DNA of 64,000 nucleotides, taken from contig NZ_CP134399.1 in assembly GCF_002968295.1 (NCBI RefSeq), positions 5,642,001 through 5,706,000 of the forward strand, read 5' to 3'. The notes beneath the pieces are model-generated. The model was not told the origin of the DNA. It searched no databases and saw only the letters and a program-made list of their open reading frames with translations. Both the position numbers and the translations under genes were made by a program. Shown in pieces: positions 26,904 through 35,174 of the stretch. Each line of letters opens with the position of its first letter. Positions within the stretch are counted from its first letter, which is position 1. Origin of the DNA: Mycobacterium sp. ITM-2016-00317. GTDB taxonomy: Bacteria; Actinomycetota; Actinomycetes; Mycobacteriales; Mycobacteriaceae.

Positions 26904-26935
26904 TATGCGAGGAAAGTGGTCGGCAAGCTGCAGAA

Positions 26936-27643
26936 ATGCCCTATCCCCTGAACACGCCGCTCGGCCGCTTCGGCGTGCAGACGGCTGAGGAGTCCCCGGA
27001 GCGCTGCGTGGCCTCCATCCCGGTCGCCGGCCTGGTCAACCCGCTGACCGGCGCTCCGACCACCGCGCCGCTGGCGATGCTCGTCGACCACGTGGGCGGT
27101 CTGATCAACCACGCCCGGCGGGGCTCCCGTGAGTGGACGGTGTCGAGCGAACTGTCCCTGGAGGTCGCTCCCGAGGCGACCGAGGTGATCGCCACCGCGA
27201 CCGTCCGCTCGTTCTACATCACGGTGCCGGACTCGCTGGTCGACTGGCCCGATCAGCCCGCAGGCACGTTGCCGGGTACCCGCCTCGACCAGTTGATGGC
27301 CGTACAGGTCGGCGAATCAGGCGGTGCGGCAACGATTCTGGTACAGAATGACGACCCGGTGCTGAACAACAGCGTGGGTGCGGTGCACGGCGGGGTGTCG
27401 TCGATGGGGCTGGAGTTGGCCGCCAACGCCGCAGTCAACCACCGAGGCGGCGCTGTCGTGGAGCACGGGTTCCGGACGGCGTCGTTGCGGGTGAACTTCC
27501 TGCGCCCGTTCCACGGCGGCGGTGACGCGCACTACCGGGCGGACGCCACCCACACCGGTCGCAGCAGCGCCGTGGCCGAGGCCCGGGCGGTGGGACGCGA
27601 CGGCAGAACCGCCATCACGGCTCGGCTGACCGCCTACCGCTGA
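26936..27643 (+). CDS. Acyl-CoA thioesterase-like hotdog protein (PaaI family)
   Basis: The 235-residue protein contains two hotdog-like regions. The C-terminal one shows the PaaI-type active-site stretch GAVHGGVSSMGLELAANAAV (about residues 140-160) followed by a strand SLRVNFLRPFHGGGD, typical of acyl-CoA thioesterases. The N-terminal half retains a degenerate equivalent (APTTAPLAMLVDHVGGLI). It should hydrolyse acyl-CoA thioesters, chain length unknown. ATG at 26936 is chosen because homologous sequence starts there; the in-frame extension upstream reads antisense-free promoter DNA and includes the CsoR-type palindrome. Converges on dps with a strong hairpin between them. Confidence 0.78.
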   Translation: MPYPLNTPLGRFGVQTAEESPERCVASIPVAGLVNPLTGAPTTAPLAMLVDHVGGLINHARRGSREWTVSSELSLEVAPEATEVIATATVRSFYITVPDSLVDWPDQPAGTLPGTRLDQLMAVQVGESGGAATILVQNDDPVLNNSVGAVHGGVSSMGLELAANAAVNHRGGAVVEHGFRTASLRVNFLRPFHGGGDAHYRADATHTGRSSAVAEARAVGRDGRTAITARLTAYR

Positions 27644-27683
27644 CGCCATCGCCGCAGAACACAGTGCCGCCGAGGGCGCTGGT

Positions 27684-27702
27684 CCGTCCCGTGGCGGGAC
27701 GG
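27684..27702. terminator. Bidirectional hairpin terminator between thioesterase and dps
   Basis: CCGTCCCG-TGG-CGGGACGG is a perfect 8-bp stem with a 3-nt loop, inside further partial pairing of flanking GC-rich DNA (CCGCCGAGGGCGC with GCGCTCCCCGGCGG). It sits between two convergent genes (stops at 27643 and 27731), the expected place for a shared terminator; there is no U-tract, as is common in mycobacteria. Confidence 0.6.
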
Positions 27703-27730
27703 GTGCGCTCCCCGGCGGCAGCTGCGGTCT

Positions 27731-28279
27731 CTACGAGTTCTTCTTGGCCTTCGACGCGGCGCTCTTTTCGGTCTTGGCGCCTTCGGTGACCAGTTGCCCG
27801 CCCGAGTTCTCCAGATGCGCCCGCACGAACCACTGGAATTTCTCCAGCTCACCGGCGTGCGAGACGAGCATGTCCTGGGAGACCAGGTCGAGTTCCTCCA
27901 GCGCTTCGATGCTCTTGCGGGTGTCCTCGATGACCCCGGTGTACACGAGGTTGAGCGCAGCCAGGTGCGCCTGCACGGTGTCCCGGTTGACCGAGTAGTC
28001 GTCCCAGGTGCGGTCGTTGATGATGGCTCCGGGTGTCCCCAGCGGAGACGTGCCCAGCGCCGCGATGCGCTCGGCGACCTCGTCGGCGTATCCGCGCACC
28101 AGCTCGACCTGCGGGTCGATCATCTCGTGGACCCCGATGAAGTTGGGCCCCACCACATTCCAGTGCACATGCTTGAGGGTGAGGTGCAGGTCGTTGTACC
28201 TGCTGAGCGCCTTCTGCAGCAGCTCGGCGACATCGGCCCCCTGCTTCTCGCTGAGGCCGGGAACGGTGAACGCAGTCAT
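27731..28279 (-). CDS. dps: Dps ferritin-like DNA-protection protein
   Basis: The 182-residue protein is very close to M. smegmatis Dps1 as I recall it: SRYNDLHLTLKHVHWNVVG, then GVHEMIDPQVELVRGYADEV with the dodecamer-interface ferroxidase His and Asp/Glu residues, and GELEKFQWFVRAHLE. The Lys-rich C-terminal tail (KTEKSAASKAKKNS) is the DNA-binding tail that distinguishes Dps1. Dps stores iron using H2O2 and packs DNA in stationary phase. ATG at 28279 with AAGGAGCA upstream. Single gene, convergent with the thioesterase. Confidence 0.95.
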   Translation of the reverse strand: MTAFTVPGLSEKQGADVAELLQKALSRYNDLHLTLKHVHWNVVGPNFIGVHEMIDPQVELVRGYADEVAERIAALGTSPLGTPGAIINDRTWDDYSVNRDTVQAHLAALNLVYTGVIEDTRKSIEALEELDLVSQDMLVSHAGELEKFQWFVRAHLENSGGQLVTEGAKTEKSAASKAKKNS

Positions 28280-28358
28280 TGCTTGCTCCTTCGCACGATC
28301 GACTGTCCCGCCCCGTGTACCCGGGTGGGTTGGCAGGTAATCAAAGGTGACGCCGGGG

Positions 28359-29270
28359 TCACAGATCGGCGAGATGCGGAATCGGCAGCCGCGGCCCGAA
28401 CCGTGGCTTGAACGCCAGGCCGCTGACCTCCAGCAACCGCACCACCCGGTGCCGGTGCGGCCGCAGCGGTTCCAGGAGCTCGATCATCTGCGCGTCGTCG
28501 ATCGGATGTCCCAGCAGCGTCCAGCCGATCACCTTGGACAGGTGATAGTCGCCGATCGAGAGCGCGTCGGCGTCTCCGAACGCGCGTTGCGCCGTCTCGG
28601 CCGCGGTCCAGATGCCGACGCCCGGCAGCGACATCATCGCGGTCCGGGCGGCCTCGGCCGGCCGGTCGACCAGGCGCTCCAGCGCGTCCGCGCGCTGCGC
28701 GCAGCCGACCACGGTGCGCGCGCGTGCGGGGTCGACGTTGGCGAGGTGGAATTCCCAGGACGGGATACGCCGCCAGGCCTGCGCGGTCGGCGGCACCCGC
28801 ATGTGGGCCGGCGCCGGACCGGGTGCGGGCGCGCCGTAGCGGGTCACCAGGAGCCGCCACGCGCGGAACGCGTCCTTGCCGACCACCCGCTGTTCGAGAA
28901 CTGCGGGGATCAGCGCCTCCATGACCCGGCCGGTGCGGCCCAGCCGCAGGTGGGGCGCGGTGCGCAGGGCTTTGGCGACCGTCGGCTCCTGCGGGTCGAA
29001 CGCCGACACGTCGTCGTCAGCCCCCAGCAGCGCGGGCAGCGCGTCGGCGAACTCCGCAGCGCCCGGTCCCCAGGCCTCACAGTCCACGGTGTCGGGTGCG
29101 CCGCGGCTCAGCCGGGCGGTGACGGGCCCGCTGCGCATCAGGCTGGTCCGCCAGATCGCTCCGTCGGCGGCGTCGTGGTAGCACGGGTCGCCCCGGCCGC
29201 GGCGCAGCGGAGACAGGGTCCAGCCGGGATTCACCGGGCCGGCGAACGTCACGCCGGCCGAGATCCGCAT
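28359..29270 (-). CDS. DNA-3-methyladenine glycosylase-like HhH-GPD protein (AlkA type)
   Basis: The 303-residue protein has the HhH-GPD architecture of AlkA-type DNA glycosylases, which excise alkylated bases. The helix-hairpin-helix is MMSLPGVGIWTAAETAQRA and the following conserved Asp lies in ALSIGDYHLSKVIGW, the usual catalytic position. The earlier EALIPAVLEQRVVGKDAFRAW corresponds to the family's LVRAIVGQQIS-like helix. The N-terminus is a divergent beta domain. Resembles the conserved gene at Rv0142 in location relative to the Rv0135c-Rv0140 block. ATG at 29270; the stop is 80 nt from the dps start, same strand. Confidence 0.75.
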   Translation of the reverse strand: MRISAGVTFAGPVNPGWTLSPLRRGRGDPCYHDAADGAIWRTSLMRSGPVTARLSRGAPDTVDCEAWGPGAAEFADALPALLGADDDVSAFDPQEPTVAKALRTAPHLRLGRTGRVMEALIPAVLEQRVVGKDAFRAWRLLVTRYGAPAPGPAPAHMRVPPTAQAWRRIPSWEFHLANVDPARARTVVGCAQRADALERLVDRPAEAARTAMMSLPGVGIWTAAETAQRAFGDADALSIGDYHLSKVIGWTLLGHPIDDAQMIELLEPLRPHRHRVVRLLEVSGLAFKPRFGPRLPIPHLADL

Positions 29271-29279
29271 CGCTCCAGC

Positions 29280-29654
29280 CTAGGGGTCGACGGTGACGTC
29301 GGCCTTGTCGGCGTAGAACGCGACGTGGCCGGCGATCTGCGCGACGGCGGGGTACGGATCGCGGTAGGTCCAGACCGCGTCCGCGACGGTCTGCCCGCCT
29401 GCGACGACGTCGAAGTAGCCCGCCTCGCCCTTGAACGGGCAGTAGGTGGAGGTGTCGCTGGGCCGCAACCGTTCGGCGGGCACATCGGCCATCGGAATGT
29501 ATTGCACCGCAGGATAAGACGCCTCCTGCAGAGTGAGCGCGGCATCGGTCTCGGCAACGAGCTCGCCGTTGAGCCGCACCACCACGTGGCGTCCGGTGGG
29601 CTCGACGGTGATGGGGTGAGCCGCGGAGGGCTGCAGGACGGGACGGTCGGTCAT
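29280..29654 (-). CDS. DUF427 protein (Rv0140-like)
   Basis: The 124-residue protein has the beta-tent DUF427 signature: HVVVRLNGELVAETDAALTL, YPAVQYIPMADV, STYCPFKGEAGYFDVV and AVWTYRDPYPAVAQIAGHVAFY. The family is widespread in actinobacteria; a biochemical role has not been firmly established. ATG at 29654; 9 nt separate its stop from the glycosylase start, so the two may be co-transcribed. In M. tuberculosis Rv0140 is next to Rv0139/Rv0138, and the same order follows here. Confidence 0.85.
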   Translation of the reverse strand: MTDRPVLQPSAAHPITVEPTGRHVVVRLNGELVAETDAALTLQEASYPAVQYIPMADVPAERLRPSDTSTYCPFKGEAGYFDVVAGGQTVADAVWTYRDPYPAVAQIAGHVAFYADKADVTVDP

Positions 29655-29669
29655 CTCACCATTGAACGC

Positions 29670-31052
29670 CTAGTGCGGGCGGCCGGCGATCCTGTCCGCG
29701 ACCACCGCGATGGGCGAGGTCCGCGCGGTGCCGCGGGCCTCGTGCCAGTCGGCCGCCTTGTAGGCCAGGTACATGCCCCGCACGCCGAGCCACCGCAGCG
29801 GTTCGGGCTCCCAGTTGCGGGACCGGTGCCCGACCCAGGGCAGCGCGGTCAAGTCCGACTGCCGGTCCAGCACCAGGTCGGTCAGCGTGCGCGCGGCGAG
29901 GTTGGTGGCGGTGACTCCGTGTCCGACGTAGCCGCCGGCCCAGCCCACGCCGGTGGCCTTGTCGTAGGTCACGGTGGCCTCCCAGTCGCGCGGCACCGCC
30001 AGCACCCCGCACCACCCGTGCGCGATCGGGACCCGGGACACCTGCGGCAGGATCGCCCGCAACGTCGCGGTGAGGTGACCGATGGTGCGTTCGGGCACCT
30101 GCCCGTCGCGGTCGGTGCGGGAGCCGAACCGGTAGGGCACGCTGCGGCCGCCGATCGCGATCCGGTCGTCGACCGTGCGCTGGGCGTAGAAGAACCCGTG
30201 CGCGGTGTCGCCCAGCGTCTCCCTGCCGTGCCACCCGATGGTCTCCCAGAGGTCCGCGGGAATCGGGTCGGTCGCGATCATCGAGCTGTTCATCGGCAAC
30301 CACTGCCGCTTCAGTCCGGGCAGGGCCGCGGTGAACCCTTCGGTGGCGCGCAGCACGACCCCGGCGTTCACCGTGCCCCACGGCGTCGAGGCCCGGCCCG
30401 GGCTGATCTCGGTCACCGGGGAGCGCTCGTGGACGACGACGCCGAGTCGCTCGACCGCGTCGGCCAGGCCGCGGACCAGGAGCGCCGGTTGGATCCTGGC
30501 GCAGTGCGGATTGTGGTAGGCGGCGACCACCCCGTCGAGCCGGATCCGTTGCGCGGCTTCGGCTGCGGTCATCGCTTCGACGCCGTCGACCTGCCAGCGC
30601 CGTTCGGCCTCCAGCGCGGCGGCCAGTCTGCGCGCCTGCGCGGCGTTGCGCGCGACCTCCAGCGTGCCGCCCTTGACGATGCCGGCGTCGATGCCTTCAT
30701 CGCCGGCCACCGCGATCACCTCGTCGACGGCGTCGTTGAGCGCGCGCTGCCAGGCGATCACCCCGGCCCGGCCGTACCGGCGGGCCACCCGCTCGCGGTC
30801 ACCGGGCACCAGGCCGGACAGCCAGCCGCCGTTGCGTCCGGATGCGCCGTACCCGGCGAAGCGCGCCTCAAGCACCACGATGCGCAGCGACGGATCGGCC
30901 CGCTTGAGGTAGTACGCGGTCCACAGGCCGGTGTATCCGGCGCCGACGATGCAGACGTCGGCGTCCAGGGTGCCGGGCAGCGGTGCGCGGCTGATCGGCA
31001 ACCCGTCGAACCAATGGGACACATGGCCGTTGACCGGCGAGTGAGTGCGCAC
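29670..31052 (-). CDS. FAD-dependent amine oxidoreductase (DAO/GlpO-like)
   Basis: The 460-residue flavoprotein starts with an FAD Rossmann motif CIVGAGYTGLWTAYYLKRA (about residues 32-50), LEARFAGYGASGRNGGW, and continues with the DAO domain motifs, including GLVPGDRER and GYVGHGVTATNLAARTL near the C-terminus, which binds the flavin. Members oxidise amines or amino acids such as gamma-glutamylputrescine. The GTG at 31052 was chosen for the family-like N-terminus; the ribosome site is weak, and a long in-frame extension upstream overlaps the neighbouring gene antisense. Sits between DUF427 and the Rv0139-like gene, an addition relative to M. tuberculosis. Confidence 0.75.
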   Translation of the reverse strand: MRTHSPVNGHVSHWFDGLPISRAPLPGTLDADVCIVGAGYTGLWTAYYLKRADPSLRIVVLEARFAGYGASGRNGGWLSGLVPGDRERVARRYGRAGVIAWQRALNDAVDEVIAVAGDEGIDAGIVKGGTLEVARNAAQARRLAAALEAERRWQVDGVEAMTAAEAAQRIRLDGVVAAYHNPHCARIQPALLVRGLADAVERLGVVVHERSPVTEISPGRASTPWGTVNAGVVLRATEGFTAALPGLKRQWLPMNSSMIATDPIPADLWETIGWHGRETLGDTAHGFFYAQRTVDDRIAIGGRSVPYRFGSRTDRDGQVPERTIGHLTATLRAILPQVSRVPIAHGWCGVLAVPRDWEATVTYDKATGVGWAGGYVGHGVTATNLAARTLTDLVLDRQSDLTALPWVGHRSRNWEPEPLRWLGVRGMYLAYKAADWHEARGTARTSPIAVVADRIAGRPH

Positions 31053-31096
31053 CGGGAGATTGTCGCAGCCGCGGGGAAGGTGGCCCCCGCGGCGGG

Positions 31097-32137
31097 TCAG
31101 CGCTGCGCCCTGTCCGCCCGTTTGGCCTGCCGCAGATTCACCCAGAATGTCGCGGCTTCGCGGATCGACTCCTCGACGGGCCTTGGCTGCCAACCGAGTT
31201 CACGCCGGGCCTTGTCACAGTTCACCGGCGCCTCGGCGCGCATCAGCCGCAGCGAATCCAGTGAGAGGCGCTCGTCGGTGCCCCGCAGCCGGCCCTTGAG
31301 GCTGCCCAGCGCGGCCATCGCATAGGACAGTGGCAGCGGGACGGACCTGGTCGGGGCGGGCACGCCGGCGGCCTCGGCGGCGATCCGTACCACCTCGGCG
31401 TTGGAGATCATCTTCTCCGAGATCAGGTAGCGCTCGCCGGGACGGCCCTTCTGCGCGGCCAGCAGCATCGCGCCGGCGGCGTCGTCGATGCCGACGGCTT
31501 CGAGCTCGATGCCGCTCATCACGAACGGCAGCTTGCCGAACGCGGCCCCGGCGATGATCGCCCCGTGCGGTGTGCGGCCCCAGTCACCGGCGCCGTAGGT
31601 GGTCGACACGCACATCGCCACCGCGGGCAGCCCGCGGTCCCGCGCGTACCTCATCACCAGGTTCTCGGCCTGCACCCGGGACCTGACATACGGCGTCAGC
31701 CCGCGGTCGGCGATCACGTCGTCCTCGGTGGCGACCTTCCCCCGCTTCCGCCCGACGGTGACGTAGCTGCTGGTGAACACGAACTTCTGCAGGCCTGCCG
31801 CGATCGCCGGTTCGACGGCCACCTCGAGGACGTTGCGGGTGCCGTCGACGTTCGTGCGGAACAGCGGCGCCGGGTCCCGCAGCCAGCCGCGGGTGTCGAC
31901 GACGCAGTAGTAGACGACCTCGCATCCGGTCATCGCCGCGCGCAACACGTCGTCGTCCCAGATGTCCCCCACGAACCGGGTGACATCGAGGTCGTCGATG
32001 CCGACGGTGTTCGCGCCGTCGCGCACCATCACCCGGACCTGCTGCCCGTCGGCGACGAGGGCGCGGGTGCCGTGGCTGCCGAGGTAGCCGTTGGCGCCGA
32101 TGACGAGCACCGGAGCCACGGCCGACGGTCCGGTCAC
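31097..32137 (-). CDS. NAD(P)-dependent epimerase/dehydratase (Rv0139-like)
   Basis: The 346-residue extended SDR has the nucleotide motif LVIGANGYLGSHGTRAL and the substrate-side segment FVFTSSYVTVGR. At the catalytic Tyr position the motif is PYVRSRVQAE, i.e. Tyr with Arg at the usual Lys position (YxxxR), so it may be atypical; the same feature recalls Rv0139. The C-terminus contains the WxPRPVEESI motif common to such reductases. GTG at 32137 overlaps the upstream stop (GTGA), so it is translationally coupled to the NTF2-like gene. Probably reduces a carbonyl or sugar-type substrate; unknown. Confidence 0.78.
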   Translation of the reverse strand: MTGPSAVAPVLVIGANGYLGSHGTRALVADGQQVRVMVRDGANTVGIDDLDVTRFVGDIWDDDVLRAAMTGCEVVYYCVVDTRGWLRDPAPLFRTNVDGTRNVLEVAVEPAIAAGLQKFVFTSSYVTVGRKRGKVATEDDVIADRGLTPYVRSRVQAENLVMRYARDRGLPAVAMCVSTTYGAGDWGRTPHGAIIAGAAFGKLPFVMSGIELEAVGIDDAAGAMLLAAQKGRPGERYLISEKMISNAEVVRIAAEAAGVPAPTRSVPLPLSYAMAALGSLKGRLRGTDERLSLDSLRLMRAEAPVNCDKARRELGWQPRPVEESIREAATFWVNLRQAKRADRAQR

Positions 32138-32640
32138 CGGGTGCGCCCGTACTTGGCCATCCACTGCGCGGCCTCGTCGGGGAGGGTGCCCAGGCCCTCG
32201 GCCTTCCGGCACCACTTCACCGCGGCCGACGCGAACCGCAGCGGGTTGTAGACATCCTCCTGGCGGCACCATTTCCCGTCGCCGGCGTAGGTCAGGATCG
32301 AGAGGTTGGTGGCGCTGATGACGGTGCCGTCACCGGGGTCGCGCATCGGGTTGTCGAGCTCGCAGATGATCCGAGCGGTGTCGGCGTCCACCACGTGCCA
32401 CAGCGACGGGAACGACGTCATGTAGCTGCCCGGGAAGGACTCCATGGTCTTCCAGATCCACGGCCGCACCTCCTCCCGGCCGCGCATCGTGCCCGCGGCG
32501 TGTTCGACGTAGAGGACGTCGTCGGTGTACTGGTCCACCCACGGATCCCAGTCCCTGGTCTGCGCCGCCCGGTCGACCGTCGCCTCGAACTCCGCGAACG
32601 CGTCGGCCAGCTCGTCCCGCGTGAAAGTGTTGCCGGTCAC
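32134..32640 (-). CDS. NTF2-like/SnoaL-fold protein (Rv0138-like)
   Basis: The 168-residue protein has the NTF2-like alpha+beta pattern: FAEFEATVDRAAQTRDWDPW, VLYVEHAAGTMRGREEVRPW and FPSLWHVVDADTARIICELD, with Trp/His residues lining a possible pocket. Length matches Rv0138 (167 residues by memory). The stop TGA overlaps the GTG of the next, Rv0139-like gene, so they act together, perhaps as substrate-binding protein and reductase of one pathway. GTG at 32640 with weak ribosome site. Function unknown. Confidence 0.72.
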   Translation of the reverse strand: MTGNTFTRDELADAFAEFEATVDRAAQTRDWDPWVDQYTDDVLYVEHAAGTMRGREEVRPWIWKTMESFPGSYMTSFPSLWHVVDADTARIICELDNPMRDPGDGTVISATNLSILTYAGDGKWCRQEDVYNPLRFASAAVKWCRKAEGLGTLPDEAAQWMAKYGRTR

Positions 32641-32684
32641 ACGGAGAAATAGAACACGTTCTAGCTGCGCTTGTCGAGGCCGGG

Positions 32685-33098
32685 TCAGGTGGCGCTGAGT
32701 ACGCGACGCGCGCCGAGCGGCTCCTGCAGCGGCACGTCGAGGTCGGCGAACAGCCCGATCGCGATACAGGCCCGGCCGACGGCCTGCGGCAGCGTCCCGG
32801 TGCGCAGGTCGACGATCACCGCGTCGGGGCTCTCCTGCACCGTCGCGGTCACGCCGTAGCACTCGGGGGTTCCCGTGGTGAAGTGCAGCCGGACCATCCG
32901 CTCGTCGGGCACCCGACTCCACGACTGCGGTCGGGTCGGGTGGGCGTCGACGACGGCCGGATCGTCGACGAACATCGCCGCCGTGGTGTCTGTGGGCGTC
33001 TCGGGAATCGGTACCGGAGCGACAGGTTCGCCGGCCGCGGGCGCGGCCAGGATCAACGGCGCCACACACAGCACTGCCGGAACACCGAGTACACGCAT
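32685..33098 (-). CDS. Secreted hypothetical protein
   Basis: The 137-residue protein has a signal peptide (MRVLGVPAVLCVAPLILAAPAAG) with a likely cleavage after AAGE, then a Pro-rich linker and a folded domain of about 90 residues containing two cysteines (PECYG, GRACIA) that could form a disulfide. It ends with a LFADLDVPLQEPLG segment. ATG at 33098, divergent from msrA by 68 bp. No family recognised; the small size and paired Cys are typical of secreted mycobacterial proteins of unknown function. Confidence 0.68.
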   Translation of the reverse strand: MRVLGVPAVLCVAPLILAAPAAGEPVAPVPIPETPTDTTAAMFVDDPAVVDAHPTRPQSWSRVPDERMVRLHFTTGTPECYGVTATVQESPDAVIVDLRTGTLPQAVGRACIAIGLFADLDVPLQEPLGARRVLSAT

Positions 33099-33166
33099 CC
33101 TTCAGAGCCTAGCCACCGCAGACCGCAGTACCGTGGGTTATCGACAGCGAGCGAGAAGGAGCACGC

Positions 33167-33676
33167 GTGAGCGACTACAAGCGAGCAGTACTGGCGGGCG
33201 GATGCTTCTGGGGCATGCAGGACCTGATCCGCAAGCAGCCCGGCGTGGTCTCCACCCGGGTGGGCTACACGGGCGGGCAGAACGACCATCCGACCTACCG
33301 CAACCATCCCGGTCATGCCGAGGCGATCGAGATCGTCTACGACCCCACGCAGACCGACTACCGCGCGCTGCTGGAGTTCTTCTTCCAGATCCACGACCCG
33401 ACGACCAAGAACCGGCAGGGCAACGACGTCGGCACCAGCTACCGGTCGGAGATCTTCTACGTCGACGACGAGCAGCGCCAGATCGCGCTGGACACCATCG
33501 CCGACGTGGACGCATCGGGGCTGTGGCCCGGCAAGGTCGTCACCGAAGTCAGTCCGGCACCGGATTTCTGGGAGGCCGAGCCGGAGCACCAGGACTACCT
33601 GGAGCGCTATCCGACCGGCTACACCTGCCACTTCCCGCGGCCCGGCTGGAAGCTGCCCAAACGCGCTGAAGTGTGA
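33167..33676 (+). CDS. msrA: Peptide methionine-S-sulfoxide reductase
   Basis: The 169-residue protein has the MsrA active site GGCFWGMQD (catalytic Cys near residue 13), followed by [20 protein letters not shown] and [20 protein letters not shown], the defining blocks of the family. It reduces S-sulfoxides in methionine residues using thioredoxin. A recycling Cys is seen near YTCHF. GTG at 33167 with GAGAAGGAGC upstream. It is convergent with the P450 gene and matches Rv0137c in relative position. Confidence 0.95.
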   Translation: MSDYKRAVLAGGCFWGMQDLIRKQPGVVSTRVGYTGGQNDHPTYRNHPGHAEAIEIVYDPTQTDYRALLEFFFQIHDPTTKNRQGNDVGTSYRSEIFYVDDEQRQIALDTIADVDASGLWPGKVVTEVSPAPDFWEAEPEHQDYLERYPTGYTCHFPRPGWKLPKRAEV

Positions 33677-33698
33677 TTCCCAGCCCGGCCGTTCACGC

Positions 33699-35039
33699 TC
33701 AGCGGCGGTACATGACGACACGGCCGCCGTCGGCGGGGGTGTAGGCCACTCCGCGCGAGTGCATCTTCTCCCCCGCCGCGGCGGTCGTCTCAATTCGGAA
33801 GTGGCGCAACACCGTTCGTAGCACGATGTCCATTTCGACGTTGGCGAACGTCGCGCCGACGCAGCGCCGGGTGCCCCCGCCGAACGGGATGTGCGCGAAC
33901 GTGGGTGGCCGCCGGCCGACGAACCGTTGCGGGTCGAAGCGTTCCGGATCGGGGAAGTCGGTGCCGCGCCGGTGCACCTGCCCGATCGCGACCACGATCG
34001 AATATCCCTGTGGGATAACCCATTCCCCGAGCTGGAAGGTCGGCGCGTAGACATGCCTGCCGGCGAAGTCGATCACCGTGCGGCTGCGCTGGATCTCCAG
34101 GATCGTCGCCTGCCGGTATTCGTTGGTCTCGGTCTCCGCCTCGGCGGCCAGCTCGGCCAGCACCTCGGGGTGACGGCTGATGCGCTCGAACGCCCAGCCC
34201 AGCGTCGCGGCGGTGGTCTCGTGCCCGGCGGCCAGCAGGGTCAGCAGTTCGTCGCCGATGTCCTGGCGCGACATCGAGGAACCGTCCTCGTAGGAACTGC
34301 GCAGCAGCAGCGCCAGGATGTCCTCGCGGGTGTCGAAGTGCGGATCGGCCTGCACGGCGTCGATGAGGCGACCGATCACCTCGTCATAGCGGCGCCGGTA
34401 GGCCGCGAGACGGCCCCACGGGCTGAAGCGGCCGTAGGTCCGCTGCGGGGTGGGGAGCACCGCCAGCCGGGAACCGAGGGTGACCCACGGCGGGATGATG
34501 CGGCGCAGTTCGTCGAGATGGGCGCCGTCGGCGCCGAACACCGCGCGCAGGATCGCGTTGAGCGTGATCCTCATCATCGGCTCGAGCGTCTCGAATTCGC
34601 GTCCCTCGGGCCATGTCTCGGCCTCGCGCAGCGTCTCCTCCTCGAAGATCCGCTCGTAGTTCTTGATGCTCTTGCCGTGGAACGGCGGGGTGAGCAGCTT
34701 GCGCCGCCTGCGGTGGTCGCCGCCGTCGAGGGCGAACACCGATCCGGAGCCCAGCACCCGGGACAGGTTGGGCTGGATGTTGCCGACGTCGTCGGTGTTG
34801 GCCATGAACAACTGCTTGGCCAGCGTCGGGTCGGTCACGATCACGGTCGGACCGAACACGGGCAGCGTCATCGCGAACACGTCGCCGTAACGGCGCACGA
34901 TCTGCGCCACGGTCCACTGCCGCGACAGCGAAAAGCCCAGACCCTGAAGCAGTCTCGGGATCCGCGGCACCGGTGGCAGCCGCACCGGTGCCGCGGCGTC
35001 GGCAGTGGAGTGGTGCGCGGTGACGGTCGCTTCGCTCAT
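33699..35039 (-). CDS. Cytochrome P450, CYP138-like
   Basis: The 446-residue P450 has all class markers: I-helix LLAAGHETTAATL (threonine for O2 activation), the EIQR K-helix ExxR motif (in EIQRSRTV) and the heme loop FGGGTRRCVGATF with the proximal Cys, followed by the L-helix. The N-terminus lacks a membrane anchor, as in bacterial P450s. Location next to MsrA, NTF2-like and TetR genes matches Rv0136 (CYP138). Oxidises an unknown, probably lipophilic, substrate. ATG at 35039. Divergent from the TetR gene with a GGTACC palindrome between; the regulator probably controls it. Confidence 0.9.
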   Translation of the reverse strand: MSEATVTAHHSTADAAAPVRLPPVPRIPRLLQGLGFSLSRQWTVAQIVRRYGDVFAMTLPVFGPTVIVTDPTLAKQLFMANTDDVGNIQPNLSRVLGSGSVFALDGGDHRRRRKLLTPPFHGKSIKNYERIFEEETLREAETWPEGREFETLEPMMRITLNAILRAVFGADGAHLDELRRIIPPWVTLGSRLAVLPTPQRTYGRFSPWGRLAAYRRRYDEVIGRLIDAVQADPHFDTREDILALLLRSSYEDGSSMSRQDIGDELLTLLAAGHETTAATLGWAFERISRHPEVLAELAAEAETETNEYRQATILEIQRSRTVIDFAGRHVYAPTFQLGEWVIPQGYSIVVAIGQVHRRGTDFPDPERFDPQRFVGRRPPTFAHIPFGGGTRRCVGATFANVEMDIVLRTVLRHFRIETTAAAGEKMHSRGVAYTPADGGRVVMYRR

Positions 35040-35094
35040 CAGACTCCCCCGGTCAGCGGCTGGTACTCCCATGTACCGCCGTGTCATCGGGTAC

Positions 35095-35110
35095 GGTACC
35101 GGTTGGTACC
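35095..35110. promoter_or_regulatory. Candidate TetR operator between the P450 and TetR genes
   Basis: GGTACC-GGTT-GGTACC, an inverted repeat with 6-bp arms, lies midway between the divergent starts (35039 and 35135/35175); additional GTACGGTACC overlaps its left arm. Typical spacing for a TetR repressor controlling both directions. Confidence 0.5.
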
Positions 35111-35174
35111 ACAAGCTGCAAGGGTGAACACGAAGTGACGACGACTCCGGTGCCTGGCCGGCCACTCCACGACG

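Larger units (their letters stand above)
26305..26935. other. Divergent promoter region of gltB and the thioesterase gene
   Basis: About 630 bp between the gltB start and the oppositely oriented thioesterase gene, without a credible gene. It is locally AT-richer (26690-26750, e.g. AGGAAATTTTTGCTTTTG) and contains two palindromes, 26533-26553 and 26889-26903, listed separately. The gltBD and thioesterase promoters must lie here; no consensus box could be fixed confidently. Confidence 0.6.

Noticed and set aside
26558..26935. In-frame extension of the thioesterase gene
   Set aside because: Reads through promoter DNA including the TACCCCCAGGGGGTA palindrome and shows no family similarity.
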